A stretch of DNA of 64,000 nucleotides, from NCBI RefSeq assembly GCF_030272615.1, contig NC_081405.1, positions 311,563,235-311,627,234 on the forward strand. The letters are read 5' to 3'. This document shows, piece by piece, positions 45,879 through 58,700 of this stretch. Under the pieces are notes generated by a model. It saw only the letters and a list, made by a program, of their open reading frames with translations. It made no database searches and was not told where the DNA came from. The stretch is from Cryptomeria japonica. Its lineage: Eukaryota > Streptophyta > Pinopsida > Cupressales > Cupressaceae. Positions within the stretch are counted from its first letter, which is position 1. The number at the start of each line of letters is the position of its first letter. The position numbers were made by a program, and so were the translations under genes.

Positions 45879-48800
45879 TCACAAGGTGCCTATTTGCCAG
45901 GTTTTCAACAAGTAACGATTTTTTATGTTTATGATTTTATTTTTTTGTATTTTTGAGATTTTTTGATTTTTTTTTTTTGTAGTTTTGAATTTTTTGAATT
46001 TTTTTGTATTTTTGAATTGGGATACTCTGAAGAGCCATGTGTAAAACCTTTGAAGGTACATGCTATTGATAGGATCCTCCAAAGGTTCACCATTTGGATT
46101 TGAGAGCTGATATGCACCTGATCCATAGGCTACTATAATGATGTAAGGACCAAGCCAATTTGGTTCAAACTTTCCCTTCTTCTCTCCGTCTTGCTGATTT
46201 TTAGGATTTTCTTTGAGAACTAAGTCACCCACCTCAAGTATATGAGGCTTAACCTTATGATTGTAGTTGTTTTGTTCCTTGACTGAATGATGTATAGCTC
46301 AAGTGATAGTCTTCCTTGATAAAGGAATTGAGATAGAATTACTAGTGTGTGGACTGTGTTTGCCCATATGCATGTCACCTGAAGAAGTTTGGGCATCCAT
46401 GATAACAAAGTCCCTTGAGGAAGCTCTAGTAAAGGTCCAATATGTATCACCAGAAGGGAATGGATGTGTGGAACATGTGGATGAGTTATGAAGGCTTATG
46501 ATTGTGAAAAGGAGTGAAATTATCATGACATGATGGAGACTTAGGATCAACAAGTATGCTTTTCGACTTGAAATTGTAGAACTTTTGCCCCCAGTTATTT
46601 TGATATTAGGGGAGATCAACTCTTGTTCTTTACTCTTTATAGGATTTTTATCCTTGACTTTGATTTTTGCAGAGATCAATAGCTTTTGATTTTGATTTGG
46701 ACTAAAGGACTTTTCTTTATTTTTGACTTTTAGATTTTTCTTTTCAAAGCTCGATTTTTGATCCCCAATGAGTAAGGGCTTTTCTAATTCTTGTTGATCC
46801 AAGTTTGGGAAAGGAGTGTAAATTGAATGAGTGGATAAAATGGTAAAGCTATGTGAGTTCTCAAGAGGTCTGGTGATACTCTCAATAGATTCTTCGCTAG
46901 AACCACTCTTAAGACTATTGATATCAAGAGCTGCTTGCACCACTAGAGGAGATTTGCATTCAGACTTAGTAGACACAACACTAGGTGGTTCAGACCTAGT
47001 TCCTTTGCATTGCAAATTATTTGTAGGTTTTTATTGTTGACTAAATGTCTTAGGAGATAGTGGGACTTGATCAACATGAAAAATATACTCACCACATCCC
47101 ATGTCTTTAATTTTGAACTTTTCTTTGATCTCTGCTTGTTTTGATGTAGAAGCTTTCAAGGATTCAGGATCAACATATGTTGATGAAGGAACAACTTCCC
47201 GATTGACTGGGATTGTTATCTCTAATCTAGGTCGCAAATTATTACAATATATGAATGGGTTCAGGTCAACTTTGACGATCACTTAAACTCCATTGTGGGC
47301 AAACTTTATACATTGATAATATGTAGATGGCACTGCATTCATCTCATGAATCCATGGACGTCCTAGCAATATGTTGTATGTGAGCTCTAGATCAAGGACT
47401 TTATAAACCACATCATTCGCAGCTGGCCAAACTCTGAGAGGTAAGGTGACTGTGCCTTTGGATGAATGTTTTTCATCATCATAAGCCTTGATGGTAATTT
47501 TGTTTATAGCATTCATAGCTTTATCTAAATATCCCAATTTTTTAATAGTTCTAAATGTATAGATGTTTAGACCCGCTCCTCCATCTATCAGGACTCATTT
47601 TATTCGATGTTTGTGTAGGAAGGCTTCAATGTGTAAAGGTGAATTATGTGGTTGGCTCACAGAGGCATCATCAGCTTCTATGAATGTAAGGGAGTGTGGA
47701 ACGGAAAGGTATCCCACCATGGCTTGAAACTAGTCCACATTTAGATCAGTGGGGACAAAAGTGTCTCTCAAAGTTTTGTCAAGAATGGATTTATGTGCGG
47801 GGGATATGTGTAAGAGCTCGAGGATGGAGATAAGTGCAGGTGTCTTCCCTAACTGCTCTACAAGGTCATACTCAGGCTTAGTTGATGAGGAAGCAGTGAT
47901 TTTAACTGGAGCACCTTGTAAAGTGAATTTACCTCGACGAGTTGTAACATTACATTCAAAGGTAGATTCGGAAGAAGATCCAATGCCTTTTAGGAAAATC
48001 TTGGGTCTTTGGGTAGAACTTTCAGCCATTTTATCCTTTATAATAATGGTAGAGACATAATTGTCCATCGAAATGTGATTGACAATTGAATCATACTTAT
48101 AGGATGCTCTGGTATAGTTGGTCTAGTCATATATGGCTTTATCCTTTCCCTTGTCATGTTTTAGGAATAGTTCTTTAAACATCTCATGTTCTTGATTGGA
48201 TGAGTGTCCTTTGATCTCAATGTCTCCTCTATCAATAAGATCTTGTATGATGTTCTTCAATTGATGACAATTTCCTATTTTATGGCCCTTTCTCTTGTGA
48301 TATTCATAGTATTCATCACCATTCCACCAATTTGGTTTGACTTTTGGCTCATATGGAGGCAAATCTGGAATTATTATTTTGTTTGCCACTAACTTCCTAA
48401 AAGTTGATTCAAGTGGTTCTCCCAATGGGGTGTATCTCCCTCATGGTTTTGAAGTTGTTTGAGTATTTACTTGATTGTTTGTAGAGCTTGATCTAGAAAA
48501 AATGATTTTGGGTCATACTGTATTGGCATCAACAACACCATCATTGACTGTGTTCTTGTTTTTATTCCAAAATGTTGTCTTACCTTTTCCTTTAAAGTCC
48601 TCTTTGTTTTCTTTGAATATTTTGATGATGCCTTTCTCAATTAGGACCTTCTCTATTGCTAAGCCCTTTTCAATGATGTCCTTGAAGGTGGACAAACAAG
48701 CTTTTCTTAGGTCATAACCAATGTCTTTGTTAACATTCTAGGTGAACATCTCTACCATTTGTTTTTGTGGAATTTCACAAGAGCATCTGCTAGCTAGATT

Positions 48801-50161
48801 CCTCCATCTTTGTAAAAATGATGAAAAAGACTCTCCATCCTTTTCCTTGATGTTGCACAAAGTAGTGATTGATATGTCTGTCTCTATGTTGTATGAGAAA
48901 TGTTGGACAAACGCCTTTGCTAAGTCACCCCATGACTTAATTCCAAGTGGGAGTTGGGAGAACCATTCCATAGCTTGATCACCTAAGCTCTGTGGGAATA
49001 ATCTCATCAAATATGTCTCTTCTGCTGCTACCTCAATGCAAGCTGTAAAAAACTATCTTATATGTGCCTTAGGATCCCCTTTTCCTCTGTACTTATCAAA
49101 ATTAGGTGTCACAAAGTGTGTAGGAAATGGAGACATTAGAATGATTTTGTCAAATGGATAGGGACATATGTCTCTCATTGTGTAAGTTGGCTTCAGTATA
49201 TTTATGTCCTCCATTTTCTTTTGTAAGTCCTTAATTTGCTGTTCCAAATTGTTCTTAGGTGGAGATCGACTTCTTGGACCATACCACATGCCTAAACCAT
49301 CGGGTCGAGGAGGAGCATGTTGCATATATGGATGGTATTAATCATACACATGTTCATATGGAGGAGGTCTATAGTGATGTTGCATATGCAGATAAGGACC
49401 ACTTGGTATAGAGTCATGATGAGGAATGGAATATCTATTTTGTCCATGTATACCATACTCTACAGGCATGTCATGAGTTTGTTCTAATGTGTTGCCCCCA
49501 AATTTGACGCGGGGTTTCCTTGTGTCCAAATTTTCAGCATGCCTTTAGATATCCAATTGCTTTGGTGGTTGTTCCTTCGCATTGGTATGTGAGTGAGTAT
49601 ATTTTTCTACATAAGACTTCCATAATAGTCTCCAAAGGTGAGTATCATATGCTTGACCATGTGTATGTAGGACCTCAAGTTTTTGAAACAAGGGTGATGG
49701 TGATTCAGGCACCATATGTGGTCCTCTATTGCCTCCACTATTAATCCTCCTTTGATCCATGTTGGGGTGAGGTTGTTGCAAAGGTCGATGTTCCATTATT
49801 TCAGACATGTCAAAATCATGAGGAATCTTGGCTCCACTTTGTGCCATCACTTGTAAGAAGTATTGTCTATCTCTCCTCATTATTCCTCAACCAATCAATT
49901 GAAATGGGGATCCATAATGGAGTCTTCCACTTCTACTGAATGTATGGAAAAGTTGTCCATATTGTCATTGTGTGTATCATTGTTGTTTATAGTGTCCATG
50001 TTCTCAACATTTGGAATGTTTCTATAGGCATCCATGTTCGGTAATGTGGTATGATCAGAATTGAAAAAGACGTCATTGTCATACTCATAAGAACTCATGT
50101 TTGCGGACTCTTGAGCCTCTTTAGTTTCTCTCCTAGATTTTTGGGAATAGGTTTCAACCAC
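45879..50161 (-). pseudogene. Tat copy 1, Gag-protease fused to integrase C-terminal domain
   Basis: Minus strand, broken by about ten stops or shifts but colinear with copy 2. Order: acidic N-terminus from about 50161; Pro/His-rich segment (49529-49326); Gag domain with MRDICPYPFDKIILMSPFP, then LFPQSLGDQAMEWFSQLP and GIKSWGDLAKAFVQHFS (about 49190-48740); a knuckle-like YHKRKGHKIGNCHQLKNII near 48290; a degraded protease (LGRPWIHEMNAVPSTY near 47365); a Ser/Lys-rich linker; then EVGDLVLKENPKNQ, FEPNWLGPYII and GEPLEDPINSMYL (46240-46050), the integrase C-terminal domain. RT, RNase H and the integrase core are absent. Confidence 0.86.
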
Positions 50162-52513
50162 GAACTAGTTATTGACCAAGATGTTTGAGACTAGATGAAA
50201 ATGGAAAGAGTATGGAAGACCAAGAGTATGTCCAAAGTGTAAGACCAAGTATGTATGTAGTAGAGTAGGTGTGGATTCCAAAGAGATGATAGTTTTTCTT
50301 GATGAGGTAAGTTGACCTTGACTCTAAGTAAGACCAAATGAGACCCAAAGGTGATAAACCTTGATGAGGGTCTACCTATCAAAATGTTGTTGTATGTAGT
50401 GTGTTGACAAAGCAAGATGAGGACAAGCAAGTGACCTTTTGACTCAAGTTTAGACAAATGTGAATGTAATGTAAGGTGTAAAGGAATGATGGACCTTGTG
50501 AGACCCAAAAATAGGTTGAATGCTAGATGAAAACTGAGAGAGATAACCTAGGAAGCTCAATAAGTCTAAAAATGACTATTCTTGTTTGCTGGATTGTAAA
50601 AGTTTTTCAATTCTAAACACAAACATTCCTGTATACTTCACAGATGCAATTTAATGACACAGACGTGTTTCTGAGGTTTTGTAAATGAATTTTACTCAAG
50701 AGAACACAAATGCATTTTTGCCCTTCACAGACACGACTAGATGATACAGATGCGATTCTATCAGACACAGACGTGTTTCTGAAATCTGAGTGCGATTTTT
50801 CCAATTTTTAAAGTTGTTTGTTTTGACCCAGTCTGAATTTTTTACTGTATTTCCATGACAAGAGGACACAATGCTGATCAAGACTCAATGTTTGCAAGTG
50901 TTTAGACTCAAAAATGACTCAAAGAAAAGTGTTTTGTTTGATGTAAAAATGTTTTGCATACACTTGAAGACACAAAAGACACAATGTTTTGATGTTTGGT
51001 CTTGAATGTTTGATTGTTCAAAAGAAGACAAGCACAATTCTTATGGCTAGCCAAGACAATAGTTGTTGATCCCAAATGGGGTTTCCCCCGAGGCTACGCT
51101 ATTTAGAGTGGATACTTAAATGCTTGAAGCCATTGGCTCCACCCTCGGCACTCACTTCTTCGGGGCATCCAAACATCAGTCCTCACAAAAACTCCCTGTG
51201 GCAAACTTTGTATCTATACTAAGAACCATATGTATGTGGGTTGATCCATAGGTCCGACCTCTTGACCCAACAACTCAAAGGATATTGGCTTTCTAAAACA
51301 GAAAAGTGCTAGTAAGGGCATATGCTCATGTGGCCATACATGTGGCACTTTCAGCTTTGTAAATACAAAAGGCTCCCAGTTGGTAGGGGTTATGCCCAAC
51401 AAATAATCAAATAAATTTGATCAAACGGGTTTATGGGGAGACATAGTGTCGGTATGAACTAATCAGTACATGTTACCCATGGTTTTCACCATGGATACAG
51501 TTGTTTATAGTGGTTCAGAAGAGGATGGATTTTCCTTGCTACCACTTGGGTCGTTCTCTCCTCACTAGTAGTCCTAATGACCAAATGGGGAGACAAGCCC
51601 TCTTAAGATGAAACAAAAAGAGCCTATTGCCCAAGACACAAAAGACACTGGTTCATTTTTAGTGCACCAATTGAAGTGTTTGCTAGTTTATGAAAATAAG
51701 GCACACAATAAAGATCAAAAGAAAAATCCTTGTCAAGATCTTGCAACAAATTTTTTTTAGTAGTTTGAATTGATTCAAATGATCACCCCTTCCTGCAAGC
51801 ACACAAGTTAGGTAAAATTTTTAGATCCAAAAGACTTTGTGAAATAGGGGCCTTCAACAAAATGATTTTGCTTTCAAGACAAGTTGCACCAATTTTGTTA
51901 GATAGACCTGAAGATGTTAGCTCAAAATAAACCAGATTTGACACATTAAATGAAAGACAAAATGGTGAAAATGAAAACCCTGCATGAGGAAAAAAAAAAA
52001 TCTTTTTTGAAAATAGAGACGCAATTTTACTCTACACATAAACGATTCTGGAACACAGACATGTTTTAACACCTCACAGACGTGTTTTTGCAAAAAAAAA
52101 AAAAAAAAAAATTCCTGCAGGACACGGACGCGATTAAAATGATCTCAGACGCAACTTGATCTCACAGACATGATTAAATAATCCATAGACGCGCCTATAA
52201 TGAAAGCCTGCAATCTGGAAAATGAAAATACTACCAAAAACACAGATGCAGTTCAGAGGTTCACAGATGCGATTTGGGTACACAGATGCGATCCTGCAAT
52301 CTGCAAAAAAAGTGAAATAATGTCAAAGACGCAGACACTATTCTAGATGTCATAGATGCAGAAGAATAGAAAAAACGTGATCTCAAAATACGCAAACGCA
52401 AAAATTTTGAAATGTTATCAGAAATGTTAGATCTGCAGCTCTCAATGTCACAAAATCTACAACAAAAGATGTTAAATGCAAAAGGGACAAGAGTCCCACC
52501 GAGCATGCCAAAG
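50162..52513 (-). other. Tat copy 1 leader (5' untranslated region) with GCGTCTGTG-type motifs
   Basis: About 2.3 kb between LTR and gag without a credible frame. Minus-strand GCGTCTGTG motifs and decayed forms cluster at 50640-50800 (about seven) and 52015-52400 (about fourteen); on the plus strand they read CACAGACGC. A(n) runs at 51990 and 52094. The primer site is probably TGGCATGCTCGGTGGGAC on the minus strand (52510 to 52493). Confidence 0.6.
52493..52510 (-). promoter_or_regulatory. candidate primer-binding site of the Tat element
   Basis: TGGCATGCTCGGTGGGAC follows the 5' LTR end (ACATACA) after three bases. Starting with TGG and lying at the right distance it is a good candidate; I cannot name the tRNA. 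Confidence 0.55.
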
Positions 52514-53312
52514 TGTATGTGGTGAAAATGGATAAAACAATATTGAAAGACTAAATAGATTCAACCACAAAACCATAGCCTAACAACAACAAAGATCCAC
52601 CATAACATATGAAGATTACCTAAGACAATGCAAATCAAATGAAATGACAAAGATTATACCATCACATGTCCAATAGGATTTGGATCTCCATTCTTCCTAT
52701 CTCCATTGATCTTGCTTGATATATTTGCTTTCAGATTTTATGTGTGCACAAAAGCTCAGTAAAGAATGGAAATGTGGTTGCAAGTAGGCTTGATCGCATA
52801 TGAAATTTTGAATGCTAGAGTAGTCAGGTAGCATGATTAGAATGATTAGATTGATTAGGGTTGATAATGAAGGAAGCATCTCCTTATATAGAAGACACTA
52901 TAAGAAATGGAGGGATAATATTGAGAGGTGTAAAAGATAAATGGTCGGCTATGATTAGAGGGTAGGTAGAGAAAATAAAAAAATAATAAGAGGCTAGGTA
53001 GTGTAGGAATTAAGAGATGAATGACACGTGTCATAGGTAGAAAAGGTTAATGAATTAATTAAATAAATAAAGATTTATTTAATTAATAAAAGAAGTGGGA
53101 TCAATTAAATAAATAAGATATTTATTTAATTTAGGAAAGGATAATTTAAATAAATAAAAGTATTTATTTAAATGAGAAATAAAGCTAGAAGAGGATAAAT
53201 GCATTAATTAAATAAATAAAGATTTATTTAATTAATAAAAGACTTAGGCTTAGAATAATTAAATAAATAAAATTATTTATTTAATTAGACATGACAATTT
53301 TAGGTGTCTACA
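52514..53312 (-). repeat. Tat copy 1, 5' LTR (799 bp)
   Basis: Minus strand TGTAGACACCTAAAATTG at 53312, end ACATACA at 52514. A TATA element (CTATATAAGG) lies at 52884-52891. The upstream part contains five AT-rich near-perfect palindromes (53054-53286). Matches 56996-57813. Confidence 0.9.
53054..53286. repeat. five AT-rich palindromes in the Tat LTR
   Basis: Inverted repeats with 12-15 bp arms: ATTAATTAAATAAAT with 4-base loop (53054-53087 and 53203-53236), AATTAAATAAATA with 3-base loop (53103-53131), ATTTAAATAAATA with 4-base loop (53144-53173), AATTAAATAAATAA with 2-base loop (53257-53286). The related LTR of copy 2 has the same series at 57555-57785. Confidence 0.88.
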
Positions 53313-55043
53313 ATTGCTAACTCAATTATTATCTCTTTTCAACCAAGAATCCCATGCGCTAATAATGGACAAACTCACTATAAGCTTCAACTAATCTAAA
53401 GATAATGATTATTATAATTTAAGAAATACTCAACTACTCAAGCATGTTACTTACTTCATACCTGAGTTTCCCTTCCTTGCACATTCTTGCACAAAAGTCT
53501 ACACCTCTACAAGCACGAAATCATATATATCATTGTTTGATAAATGTCTGATGAGATAAATTATATTATTACTTAGACTGGATTAATCATCTCCCTCGAA
53601 CTTACAAGGGTAAGTACATAACATAGGAAATATTGGCAAGTCTAGACAAAACTCAAAAGAGCCAAACCTAAAGTCTCATAGGCTCATCGTGGATGTCTTC
53701 ACCCACGTGAAAGCATAGAGACTTCATGATTCGACATCAAAATCATATAAATTTATAAAAGTGGGTATGCAACCCTTTCTAGGGTCTTATACCCCAAACA
53801 ATTGCCTCATTCCCTGCCACCCATTAAGGTGAAACAAAGATGAATTCTAAGTTAGATTAGATAGTTATATTATTCATGCATGGGTCTCCCTACAAAGATA
53901 CTTAAATCAATACCTTGCAAATGATCGTGGATAGTACACAAAGTAACTGGATCATAAGATATAACCTATATTAACAATGGATTGACACTAGGGAGATGTA
54001 TCAGATATAAGACTCATAGAAGTAGGCTATCCATAACTAATGCACATGAACATCACATCACAAATCACATTAATTAATCTTTTTCCATTACCAGAAAGAG
54101 GTAGAAAACTTTCTTAACAACTTCGTATTCATATTAGGGTCACTCACTTGACTCCACAAAAAATAGTTTATCTAGAAATGCAGAAGTATTTTAATATATA
54201 ATGTTTTGAGGAAATTCATCAATTTGTTAGAAACAATACTTAACCAAAAGGTTCATATAAGAAATCCCCTTCCTACTAAATTTAATGAAGAATACAAGTT
54301 ATCCTTGTCAAAACATTACACTTATACTAACCTCAAATAAAAATATGAAATACCCTTTTAAATGATAAAAGGATACTAACCTCGACCTACTTGAATTAAT
54401 TCACTCTATAATAAGCTCTCCAAAGGTTTAAAGACATTCTCCCAAAATACTCATCCAGACTTACTAAATGCAAAATTTATGATAAACGTGTAACTTATAC
54501 TACAGAGTGTTAATTATTTTAATACTATAATCTCATCATATAATAATTCAAACAAAGTATCTCCATGCGTTCCTCATTCTTAAATTTGTTTTGAAACCAC
54601 ACATGGATACAAACAATGCTAAACCTGGTTAGGCTATATGTAAATATAGTATTATGGCTTTTATTTAATGTTCCATCTCAAATTCAAAGCTTTGCAACAC
54701 TTATTATTATTATTATTATTATTTTAAATGTGTTTCATTTCACAAAGGACGTTATCTCATATAGATTTGTACTAGAATGTTTCAACTAGAACTAGGTTAT
54801 GTTTTCAAATTATTAAGTTATCATTGTCCTAATACTAAATTAATATTACACTAACAAAAATTTTGAATATGGGAAAACAAGTTTTGATGGGTTCCTAAAA
54901 CCCATTACAGTCCAAAAATCAAAAGATAAACATTACAGTCTAACAAAAAGACAAAAAATAAAAGAAAGAAAGCTGGCGAACCAAACACTAGCAAACAAGA
55001 GAACGCAGAATATAGACCAAAAAAGATAGATAGTAATCCAGGC
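53313..55043. other. unassigned DNA
   Basis: AT-rich, with an (ATT)n microsatellite at 54700-54724. No coding signal and no repeat of other window parts. The last 200 bases are probably the 3' flank of the minus-strand pseudogene at 55044-56022. Confidence 0.5.
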
Positions 55044-56022
55044 TTAGGTTAATTTTCGAAGCATCTCCGCTACTTCAAGCTCCATTTGTTTCATGTTGTC
55101 CGCTGCCCGCTTAATCTCCTTGAGCTCCTTACTGTGGCTTTGCATCCTTTTAGTGCTTGCTCTCGTCCTTCTCCCTAGTCCCGTGTCCCTATCCTCTGGG
55201 GTGTAATTCTTCATCAATAATATCCACTAGGACCTTATCCCATTTGTAGTTCTCGAGTTTACAGATAAGGGCTTTCATACTCACTGAGCCTTCCTTTATA
55301 ATCTTATGGCTTTGTTCCCCTATTTTCTTGAGTGTTTTCTCAATAACATCAAGTCTCTTTTCAGTTTTTCCTGCTCTGTTTTCCAAGCCAAGAAAGCTTT
55401 TGAGGTTGCCATTGATAATCTCCTTAGCATTACCAATCGCCTTGGTGAGCTCATTGAGACATTCCAGAAGGGAATTTAACTTTCCAGATTCTAAAGCTTG
55501 TAATGTCTCAATTTTCCCCGCTTCCAGAGATTGCTTGGTTTTAATGCCATTAATTTCCTTATGCACCCAGCTGAGCACTCGTTTGAGACCTTCCATTTCT
55601 TTATTGATGCAAAGATCAATATTCAAGTGATGCTCTTCCTAGTTCTTATCTCCAGTAGTATTAAGATTAACCTCCAGACCAACCTCCCTCTCCTCAAGGC
55701 TCTGAGCTTCTTTCATTGTCGTGTCATCCCCCATTAATTACTTCTCCTTTAAATCAGTCCTGATAGGCGGCCGGTCCTTGGTGCCTACTTCCTTCCTTTT
55801 AGAAGTCTTCTTTTTCTTCTTTGGGCTCACAGGGGTTTGGACCCCCTCACTTCCAATGTACATGTCATTATCAGTCCCATACTCCTCCTCACACGAGCTA
55901 TCGTCCTCCCCTCTCTTCTTCTTTTTGGCAAACCCTTTTCTCTATTTCCCCTGCTTTGTTTTTTTGTTTCTTCTGCTAGACACAACATTAAGAAGGTCAT
56001 CCTCTATCTTTTCTTCCGTATC
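55044..56022 (-). pseudogene. unrecognised coiled-coil protein, interrupted by a copia LTR
   Basis: Minus strand. N-terminal part (56022 to 55630, with two or three stops): charged and Lys-rich, with FAKKKKRGEDDSSCEEEYG and VSPKKKKKTSKRKEVG, resembling a nuclear localisation signal. Then a 145-codon open stretch (55626-55189) rich in Leu/Lys/Glu: MEGLKRVLSWVHKEINGI, LLECLNELTKAIGNAKEI, LDVIEKTLKKIGEQSHK, likely coiled coil. After one frameshift: TRASTKRMQSHSKELKEIKR and MELEVAEMLRKLT, ending at a TAA (55044). The LTR at 56023 truncates the 5' end. I recognise no family; it could be a LINE-type ORF1, an element ORF or a gene fragment. Confidence 0.55.
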
Positions 56023-56995
56023 TGTTGGTATTATGGATATTTTGCATTGGTTTTGTCATTGATGTCAACATCTATCTGCACTTATCCTTCTGATGACCTT
56101 TGGTTATGTTCACCGGCAAGTTCAGTGACTTATGCACAATCACTGGTATTTGGTTCACCGACATGTTATATTGTTCACCAACACTTAGGATGACTTGTTA
56201 TCATCTAGAGATCACTTGGTTATGTTGAAGACATGGTTTGGACACTTGGTTTTGGTATTTTGGTTATTGGTCTAATCGGGTTGACATATTTGCTATTATC
56301 ATCAAATTAGTCTAGGTTATGGACCAACATGCGTTATCTATTCCAGATCAGCACGACATGTTATGGAGATGATTTAATCGATTGGACATTGTTATAATTA
56401 TATTGAGCTGACATGATACATTGCATGTTGACTTACTTGTAAATGATTTAATTGAAATATTCTTAGTGAGCTGACCTACACATTTGGTCTTAGGTCTTGA
56501 TATATATGTAAAATCTCATTTGTGAGATAATAAAAAGAAGCAAGAAGGTAGAAGGAAGAAAAGGTATATGGTTATGGTATTGTAACATGGTATGTGTGAA
56601 TATTGATGACCATATGAGATGACCATAGAGAAGGAGATAATTAGAGCTTAATCGATATTGAATTCAGCATTGGAGATGCTACTTTGAGCAGTACATTATC
56701 ATTGGATTTAATCATCCAATTGTAGTCCATGTGACTCCTATTTTATGATTGAGCAGTGAGCTCTAGCCTTTCTGCATGTGCAGACCCCAATTGTATACAC
56801 ATACTATCTGTAGTAGTATCATCTGATTGTGGGTAAGGTTTCCCACTGTGGTTTTTCGCCTTACAGGGTTTCCACATACAAATCTTTGTGTTATGTGTTC
56901 TGGATATTGTTTCTCTTTCTATTTCATGCATTAAGTTTCATTGGTATTAATATTAGCTGTTAATTTGTTAACCGACATTAAGTTTGGTTTATCAT
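56023..56995 (+). repeat. partial LTR of the copia 1 family
   Basis: TGTTGGTATTATGGATAT at 56023 aligns with 3261-4250, including CCTTACAGGGTTTCCA near 56860. No purine tract precedes it, so it is a 5' LTR or solo LTR. About the last 100 bases are missing because Tat copy 2 begins at 56996; the rest should lie beyond the window on the far side of that element. Confidence 0.88.
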
Positions 56996-57813
56996 TGTAT
57001 ATGGTGAAAATGGATAACAATAATAACGATATTGAAAGGCTAAATAGATTCAACCACAAAACCCTAGCCTAACAACAACAAAGATCCACCATAACATATG
57101 AAGATTACCTAAGACAATGCAAATCAAATGAAATCACAAAGATTATACCATCACATGTCCAATAGGGTTTGGATCTCCATTCTTCCTATCTCCATTGATC
57201 TTGCTTGATATATTTGCTCTCAGATTTTATATGCACAAGAGCTTAACAAAGAACGGAATGTGGTTGCAAGTAGGATCGCATATGCCAAGTAGTCAATTGA
57301 TCAAGTAGTTAGGTCATTAGGATGATTGATTAGAATGATTGATTAGAATGCATAGAACAATTAGGGTTTGATAATGAAGGAAGCATCTCCTTATATAGAA
57401 GACACTATGAAATGGAGGGATAAGATTGAGAGGTGTAAAAGGAGGTCGGCTGTGATTAGAGGGTAGGTAAAAGAAATAATAAAATAATGAAAGGGGTAGG
57501 TAGTGTATGAATTAAGAGATGAATGACATGTGTCATGGGTAGAAAAGGTTAATGAATTATTTAAATAAATAAAGTACTATTTAATTAATAGAAGAACTGG
57601 GATCAATTAAATAAATAAGATATTTATTTAATTTAGGAAAAGGATAGTTTAAATAAATAAATGTATTTATTTAAATGAGAAATAAGGCTAGAAGAGGATA
57701 AATGAATTAATTAAATAAATAAAGATTTATTTAATTAATAGAAGAATTAAGCTTAGATAATTAAATAAATAAAATATTTATTTAATTAGACATGACAATT
57801 TTGGGTGTCTACA
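56996..57813 (-). repeat. Tat copy 2, 3' LTR (818 bp)
   Basis: Minus strand TGTAGACACCCAAAATTG at 57813, end CATATACA at 56996. Aligns with 52514-53312 throughout, including the TATA element (near 57393) and the AT palindromes. Confidence 0.9.
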
Positions 57814-57828
57814 TTTTGCCCCTCTTTG
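57814..57828 (-). promoter_or_regulatory. polypurine tract of Tat copy 2
   Basis: Minus strand CAAAGAGGGGCAAAA directly abuts the LTR start TGTAGACACC. Typical plant gypsy plus-strand primer. It fixes the element orientation. Confidence 0.9.
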
Positions 57829-58334
57829 AAACAATGCGGCTTGTTGCGTTGTTTCAAAGAAGATAAGATGAACTGATACAAATTTGCCCCAAGATGGGAA
57901 TGATATGCCCCCTTGAGAGATTGGATGAAAATGTCTAAAAAGATCGCAAACAATCTCTCGATAAGAAAGAGAGGCTAGAATGGACTGACCAGATAAAGTG
58001 ACAGAGTCATGGGATAATGAAGACTGACTTGGGAAACGAGGGCTAGGGTAGTCTATAAGATAGACCATGAGGGAAATACATCCTCATTTTCATCCACGCA
58101 TCTAAGAGATCATAGTGCAGAGAGAGAATAGAGTAGCAGCAGTCAGTAGCGATGGCCTTCATTCACATATTCGACCGCGTTCGTCGATTTCAGAGGCCAG
58201 CAGAGGTAGGAGAGCTGGTAAGTACCACCAAACCTCCTTGTACTGTGACGCATTTATTGTTGTCATTAATGCATGCTAGGTAGAGCAATAAATGCGCTTA
58301 GAATAGGGTCCCAAAAAATGTCAAAAATGTTTAA

Positions 58335-58583
58335 GCACGTCTGTGTTGGTGCCAGGCGCATCTATGCTCATGAGGCACGTCTGTGTTTGTGCTAAGCGCG
58401 TCTGCGTTTAAAACCGCGTCTGTGTCAAATGCGGCCGCGTTTGTGCTAAGAAGGCACGTCTGTGTCGCCCAGGCGCGTTTGTGCAGAGCATAGGCACATC
58501 TATGTTTGTCAGGCGCGTCTGTGTTTTTCAGGCTCGTCTATGCAGTCTTTAAGCGTGTTTATGTCAGGAAAGCACGTTTGTGT
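58335..58583 (+). repeat. GCGTCTGTG array, copy 2
   Basis: About thirteen units of GGCRCGTCTGTGT, spaced 15-25 bases. Many CG pairs remain, unlike copy 1 (31005-31234). Confidence 0.8.
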
Positions 58584-58700
58584 GAAGTTTTGTCTTCTAG
58601 GTCAAATCGGCAGTTCTGTGATGAACATATGTTGTCAATTGGATAAGCTGCTGAGAGGATACACTCAAGCAGGTCCTCTAGGAAGACTAGGATAGATCAA

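Larger units (their letters stand above)
30315..53312 (-). mobile_element. Tat-like gypsy element, copy 1, split by a gag-only element
   Basis: Minus-strand element. 5' LTR 52514-53312, candidate primer site near 52493-52510, leader, decayed Gag-PR/IN-CTD frame (50161 to 45879), then the region carrying an antisense PMD gene (31729-33612), and a partial 3' LTR (30315-30705). It is interrupted by the gag-only retrotransposon 34930-45495. Copy 2 (56996 onward) has the same organisation without that insertion. TGTAGACACC ends, Gag type, the LGRPWIHE protease signature and an extra antisense ORF downstream of pol point to the Tat/Ogre branch of Ty3/gypsy. Confidence 0.85.

Noticed and set aside
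55328-56193. Plus-strand frames opposite the coiled-coil remnant
   Set aside because: Shadows of the Lys/Glu-rich minus-strand frame, running on into LTR sequence.
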